A stretch of DNA of 64,000 bases from Burkholderiales bacterium (GTDB lineage: Bacteria; Pseudomonadota; Gammaproteobacteria; Burkholderiales; Burkholderiaceae_C): assembly GCA_016213325.1 (NCBI GenBank), contig JACRAY010000022.1, forward strand, positions 78,457-142,456, written 5' to 3'. Position 1 is the stretch's first letter. Each line of letters starts with the position of its first letter. The notes beneath the pieces were generated by a model. It saw nothing but the letters and a program-made list of their open reading frames with translations. It had not been told where the DNA came from and made no database searches. Below, one piece after another: positions 60,495 through 64,000 of this stretch. The position numbers and the translations under genes are program-made.

Positions 60495-60574
60495 GGCAGG
60501 TCCTTGTGCGGGGAGACAGCCGCAAGGGTATGCAGCCGCGCCCTCGGGCACAAAGACTGAATCGGTATTTCCAG

Positions 60575-60589
60575 ATAAGGTTCGCTTAT
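60575..60589 (-). promoter_or_regulatory. LysR-type box at the head of the rraA-pxp operon
   Basis: ATAAGGTTCGCTTAT is a 5-base dyad (ATAAG/CTTAT) with the T-N11-A form. It overlaps the last bases of the lysR gene and lies upstream of the rraA start at 60494. It matches the 54187 and 61554 boxes in length and half-sites. Confidence 0.65.
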
Positions 60590-61536
60590 GGCACCGGGCT
60601 GGGCACGGCGGCGGCTTTCGCTTTCGGCCGGGGGAAGCTGCCCGGGAGCTCGGCCACCAGCTCGACCAGGATCTCCTTGACCGCCTGCGCCGTCTCCGAC
60701 AAGGGCAGGTGGTCCGACTGGCACAGGGCCAGCGGTGCCTCGATGTCCGGCTCGGTGATGCGCGCCTGCCACGCGTCGCTTTCCACGACCATCTCGCGCG
60801 CCATCGACATCGGCAGGATGGTGGCGCCCAGCCCCTCGCCGATGACGGCGGCCAGCGTCGAGGCCGACTCGATCTCCGCCACGACGCGCGGTGCGAGGCC
60901 GACGCTGGCGAACGCCTCGTCCACCAGTTTGCGCACGTAGTTGTACGGCCGTGGCAGGTAAAGGTCGAACTCGGCCACCGCCGCTACCGTCACCGTTTCG
61001 GGTGGAGGCGGGATCGACTGCGGCCCGACGAGGAACAGGGGTTCGCGCATGAGCGGCAGGAATTGCAGGCCGTGCACCGCGACCCGTCCCCCGTACAGGA
61101 CCGCCAGGTCCATGCGGCCGCTCATGACCAGTTCCGACAGCGTCGTGCCATAGTTCTCGTTGAGGTACGGCACGATGCCCGGGTGGCGGGCCCGCAGGAT
61201 GCGCAGCAGGGGCAGGGCCAGCGTGGCGGCCATGGTGCCGGGCGCAAGGCCGATGGAAACGGCGCCCGAAAGCCCGCGGCTGGCCGCCTGCATGTCCACC
61301 ATCGCCTGGTCGCACTGCCGCAGGATCAGCTGGGCGTGGCGGTACAGCACCTTGCCTGCCTCGGTCGGCGTCACGCCCCGCTTGGTCCGCAGCAGCAACT
61401 GCTGGTGCACTTCGCCTTCCAGCGTGGCGAGTTGCTGGCTGAGCGCCGGCTGCGCGATGTGCAGCAGGTCCGCTGCCTGGGTGAGGCTGCCCACGTCGAC
61501 GATCTTCACGAAGTACTTCAGGCGCCGCAAATTCAT
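60586..61536 (-). CDS. LysR-family transcriptional regulator
   Basis: A 316-residue regulator. The N-terminal helix-turn-helix (MNLRRLKYFVKIVDVGSLTQ, AADLLHIAQPALSQQLATLE) is followed by the LysR effector domain (GAVSIGLAPGTMAATLALPL, VMSGRMDLAVLYGG). It resembles the Nac/Cbl-like branch. It is divergent from the aminotransferase operon and upstream of the rraA-pxp operon on the same strand. The three matching boxes at 54187, 60575 and 61554 predict that it controls all three units and itself. Confidence 0.92.
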   Translation of the reverse strand: MNLRRLKYFVKIVDVGSLTQAADLLHIAQPALSQQLATLEGEVHQQLLLRTKRGVTPTEAGKVLYRHAQLILRQCDQAMVDMQAASRGLSGAVSIGLAPGTMAATLALPLLRILRARHPGIVPYLNENYGTTLSELVMSGRMDLAVLYGGRVAVHGLQFLPLMREPLFLVGPQSIPPPPETVTVAAVAEFDLYLPRPYNYVRKLVDEAFASVGLAPRVVAEIESASTLAAVIGEGLGATILPMSMAREMVVESDAWQARITEPDIEAPLALCQSDHLPLSETAQAVKEILVELVAELPGSFPRPKAKAAAVPSPVP

Positions 61537-61553
61537 GGGGTCATTTTCCAGCC

Positions 61554-61568
61554 ATAAGGGATTCCTAT
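61554..61568. promoter_or_regulatory. LysR-type box in the lysR/aminotransferase divergent region
   Basis: ATAAGGGATTCCTAT lies 18 bases upstream of the lysR start and 79 bases upstream of the aminotransferase start. It contains T-N11-A and the same half-sites as the boxes at 54187 and 60575. The position is the classical one for LysR autoregulation and divergent activation. Confidence 0.65.
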
Positions 61569-61646
61569 CAAGGCAGACCAAAGCCGTCTTGGCCTTTTGG
61601 GCCGCCACGCCCTACCGTTACGCCCGTCACACCCGACAAGGACCCC

Positions 61647-62855
61647 ATGAGCACGCCCCAATTCGCCGCGCGCCTGCGCCGCATCAAGCCTTCGCCCAGC
61701 ACCAGCGCCGCCGACCGCGCCAGCGAACTGCGGCGGCAGGGCAAGTCGATCGTGAGCCTCGTCGTCGGAGAGCCCGACTTCGACACGCCAGTCCACATCC
61801 GCAACGCCGCCGCCGAGGCCATGAACAAGGGCGCCACGCGCTACACGCTGATGGCCGGCACGGTCGAGCTGCGCCAGGCCATCGTCGCCAAGCTCGAGCG
61901 CGAGAACGGCCTGGGCTACGGCATGGACGAGATCATCGTCACCAGTGGCGCCAAGAGCGCCATCTACAACGCGCTGGCGATCACCATCGAGCAGGGCGAC
62001 GAAGTGATCATTCCCGCGCCGTACTGGGTGTCGTACCCCGACATGGTGCTGGCCTGCGACGGCACGCCCGTCACCGTCGCCTGCCCCGAGGCCAACGGCT
62101 TCAAGCTCACGCCGCAGCAACTGGCAGCGGCGATCACGCCGCGCACCCGCTGGCTGCTGGTCAACTCGCCCAGCAACCCGACGGGCGCGAGCTACACGCT
62201 GGCCGAATACGAGGCGCTGGCCGAAGTGCTGGACCGGCACCCGCACGTGGCGGTGATGACGGACGACATCTATGAGCACATCCGCTTCGACGGCCGGCGC
62301 ACGCCGCACCTGCTGCACGCCGCGCCGCAACTGCGCGACCGCACGCTGGTGATCAACGGCGTGTCCAAGACCTATGCCATGACCGGCTGGCGCATCGGCT
62401 ACATCGCCGGCCCGCGGCCCTACATCCAGGCGCTGGACACCATGCTGTCGCAGTCCGCCGGCACTTGCTGCGCGGTGAGCCAGGCTGCTGCTGCTGCTGC
62501 GCTGAACGGCGACCAGGGCTTCATTGCCGAAAGCGTCGCGATCTACAAGCAGCGGCGCGACCGTACGGTCGAAGCGCTGAACCGGATTCCTGGCATCAGC
62601 TGCCGTTCGCCCGAAGGCGCCTTCTACCTGTACGTGAACTGTTCGGGCCTGATCGGCCGCACCACGCCGTCGGGCACGAAGCTCGCCAGCGACACCGACG
62701 TCGTGATGTACCTGCTGGAAAGCGCAGGCGTGGCCACGGTCGCGGGCGCTGCCTACGGCCTGTCGCCGTACTTCCGCCTGTCGATCGCCACCTCGATCGA
62801 GAACCTCGACGAAGGGTGCCAGCGCACCGCGCGTGCCGTCGCTGCCCTCGACTGA
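61647..62855 (+). CDS. Pyridoxal-phosphate-dependent aminotransferase (class I, aspartate aminotransferase-like)
   Basis: A 402-residue fold-type I enzyme. It has GEPDFDTPVHIRNAAAEAMN, SGAKSAIYNAL for the phosphate, Asn177 in SPSNPTG, Asp207/Tyr209 in MTDDIYEH, the Schiff-base Lys241 in INGVSKTYAMTGWR and the late carboxylate Arg in SPYFRLSIA. It moves an amino group between an amino acid and a 2-oxo acid. As the first target of the LysR regulator, it probably handles glutamate or another product of the lactam/amino-acid system. It lies 12 bp before the gluconokinase gene. Confidence 0.92.
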   Translation: MSTPQFAARLRRIKPSPSTSAADRASELRRQGKSIVSLVVGEPDFDTPVHIRNAAAEAMNKGATRYTLMAGTVELRQAIVAKLERENGLGYGMDEIIVTSGAKSAIYNALAITIEQGDEVIIPAPYWVSYPDMVLACDGTPVTVACPEANGFKLTPQQLAAAITPRTRWLLVNSPSNPTGASYTLAEYEALAEVLDRHPHVAVMTDDIYEHIRFDGRRTPHLLHAAPQLRDRTLVINGVSKTYAMTGWRIGYIAGPRPYIQALDTMLSQSAGTCCAVSQAAAAAALNGDQGFIAESVAIYKQRRDRTVEALNRIPGISCRSPEGAFYLYVNCSGLIGRTTPSGTKLASDTDVVMYLLESAGVATVAGAAYGLSPYFRLSIATSIENLDEGCQRTARAVAALD

Positions 62856-62867
62856 CAGGCAGGGCGC

Positions 62868-63386
62868 ATGACGAAGATCGTCGTGATGGGCGTGGCCGGC
62901 TGCGGCAAGTCGTCGCTGGCGCAGCGCCTTGCCGCGCGGCTGGGCTGTGCGGCACTGGAAGGGGACGACTACCACCTGCCTTCCAGCATGGACAAGATGC
63001 GCCATGGCATCGCGCTGGACGACGCGGACCGCGAGCCGTGGCTCGCACGCCTGGGCGAGTTGATGGCGGGGCACGAAGGCGACATCGTGGTCTCTTGCTC
63101 CGCGCTCAAGCGCCTGTACCGCGACCAGATCCGGTCGCACGTGCCGGGCCTGCGGTTCGTGTACATCGAGATCGACGTGCACACCGCGGCCGGTCGCGTG
63201 GAATCCCGCTCGGGCCACCTGTTTCCCAGGAGCCTCGTCACCTCGCAGTTCGCTGCGCTCGAATCGCCGGCCGGCGAGCCGGGCGTGTTCGAGGTGTCGG
63301 CGTTGTGGTCGCTGGAAGCCCAGGCAGACGCAGTGTGCCGATGGTTGGCCGTAGCCGGCCTGGCCGAGACAAGGAGCGTGAATTGA
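62868..63386 (+). CDS. gntK: Gluconokinase (GntK family)
   Basis: A 172-residue P-loop kinase: Walker A MGVAGCGKSSLAQRLA at 7-22, EGDDYHLPSSMDKMRHGIAL, the SCSALKRLYRDQIRSH segment, and SRSGHLFPRSLVTSQFAALE with the sugar-binding HF region. It phosphorylates D-gluconate to 6-phosphogluconate, or possibly a related sugar acid. Its stop overlaps the following dehydrogenase start as TTGA, and a gluconate-5-dehydrogenase-like enzyme next door supports a sugar-acid role. Confidence 0.9.
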   Translation: MTKIVVMGVAGCGKSSLAQRLAARLGCAALEGDDYHLPSSMDKMRHGIALDDADREPWLARLGELMAGHEGDIVVSCSALKRLYRDQIRSHVPGLRFVYIEIDVHTAAGRVESRSGHLFPRSLVTSQFAALESPAGEPGVFEVSALWSLEAQADAVCRWLAVAGLAETRSVN

Positions 63387-64000
63387 AGACGGTGCTGGAT
63401 AGTTTCAACCTGGCGGGACGCGTAGCGCTGGTCACCGGGTCGAGTGGGGGCATCGGCTACGCCTTGGCGCGCGGCCTGGCCGCTGCCGGCGCCGAAGTGG
63501 TGCTGAATGCCCGTAATGAGGCCAAGCTGGAGGCAGCGGCCGAGAGCCTGCGCGCCGAAGGCGCCCGCGTGCATGCAGTCGCTTTCGACGTGACCGACAG
63601 TGGCGCCGTGGGCCGAGGCATCGCCCGCATCGAGCAGGAGGTCGGCGCCATCGACATCCTCGTCAACAACGCGGGCATGCAGCGCCGCGCGCCGCTGGAA
63701 GACTTTGCCGAAGCCGACTGGCACAGGCTGATGAAGACCAACGTGGACAGCGTCTTCTTCGTTGGCCAGGCAGTGGCCCGCCACATGATCCCGCGGCGGC
63801 GCGGCAAGATCATCAACATCTGCTCGGTGCAAAGCGAATTGGGCCGCCCCAACATCGCACCCTACACCGCGAGCAAGGGCGCCGTGAAGATGCTCACCAA
63901 GGGCATGGCCATCGACTGGGGGCCGCACGGCATCCAGGTCAACGGGCTCGGGCCCGGCTACTTCAGGACCGAGCTCACGCAGGCACTGGTGGACAACGCC
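63383..64000 (+). CDS. SDR oxidoreductase, gluconate 5-dehydrogenase-like (3' end outside window)
   Basis: An open frame from TTG 63383 to the window edge, 206 codons visible. It has FNLAGRVALVTGSSGGIGYA with the NADP loop, ILVNNAGMQRR, the catalytic Ser in IINICSVQSELG and Tyr/Lys in YTASKGAVKM, then VNGLGPGYFRTELTQALV. The sequence is closest in character to gluconate 5-dehydrogenase/5-keto-D-gluconate reductase. AAGGAG at 63371-63376 supports the TTG start, which overlaps the gntK stop. The C terminus, about 45 residues, is missing. Confidence 0.88.
   Translation, partial: MKTVLDSFNLAGRVALVTGSSGGIGYALARGLAAAGAEVVLNARNEAKLEAAAESLRAEGARVHAVAFDVTDSGAVGRGIARIEQEVGAIDILVNNAGMQRRAPLEDFAEADWHRLMKTNVDSVFFVGQAVARHMIPRRRGKIINICSVQSELGRPNIAPYTASKGAVKMLTKGMAIDWGPHGIQVNGLGPGYFRTELTQALVDNA

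Overview
The window is high-GC DNA from a free-living betaproteobacterium. The best guess is Burkholderiales, probably a Comamonadaceae relative. This is inferred from gene content only: three Bug-type solute receptors, a LivKHMGF branched-chain-type ABC transporter, several acyl-CoA gene sets, a phasin-like protein, and short tightly packed operons with ATGA/GTGA/TGATG overlaps. There is no rRNA, tRNA, CRISPR array, complete insertion sequence or phage gene. It is an accessory catabolic region made of several peripheral pathways, each with its own regulator, with scars of gene loss between them.

Layout. 0-3.7 kb: a patchwork of a truncated oxidoreductase, a VOC protein, at least three gene remnants (including a broken beta-keto acid cleavage enzyme), an AraC regulator and an internally deleted NmrA-like reductase. 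3.7-19.1 kb: acyl-CoA catabolism (acyl-CoA dehydrogenase, thiolase, TetR, MarR, ChaC-like, acyl-CoA ligase, DsbA-fold isomerase, SDR, nitronate monooxygenase) and a liv transporter with a degenerate AMP-binding protein. Four promoter regions here share an AACG-NN-CGTT operator core, suggesting one TetR regulon. 19.1-30.4 kb: a rightward operon (gamma-resorcylate-decarboxylase-like amidohydrolase, class II aldolase, D-2-hydroxyacid dehydrogenase, Bug receptor, SDR), a TetR gene, and a leftward operon (Bug receptor, CoA ligase, alpha-methylacyl-CoA racemase, MaoC, DUF35, thiolase-like). Their promoter regions carry the same ATAGATTAATCTAT-like operator, in two cases inside the -35/-10 spacer, so they look like one co-regulated system.

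30.4-41 kb: a rearranged zone with two nearly identical enolase-superfamily genes, an amidohydrolase and its remnant, a broken azlC, a thiolase tail, a CoA-transferase/siderophore-interacting-protein continuous frame, dodecin, a phasin-like protein and a TPR glycosyltransferase-like protein. 40.9-45.6 kb: IclR, Bug receptor, RraA-type aldolase, D-2-hydroxyacid dehydrogenase, D-amino acid dehydrogenase. 45.6-50.1 kb: hydrolase, small stress proteins (DUF3606, Hsp20), SolA-like oxidase, thioesterase.

50.3-64 kb: an amino-acid ABC transporter plus SDR operon; a 5-oxoprolinase (PxpABC)/biotin carboxylase operon led by RraA and D-2-hydroxyacid dehydrogenase genes; a LysR gene; and a divergent aminotransferase-gluconokinase-dehydrogenase operon. 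Three 15-bp T-N11-A dyads (54187, 60575, 61554) lie at exactly the three transcription-unit heads, linking transport, lactam hydrolysis and transamination under one LysR regulator.
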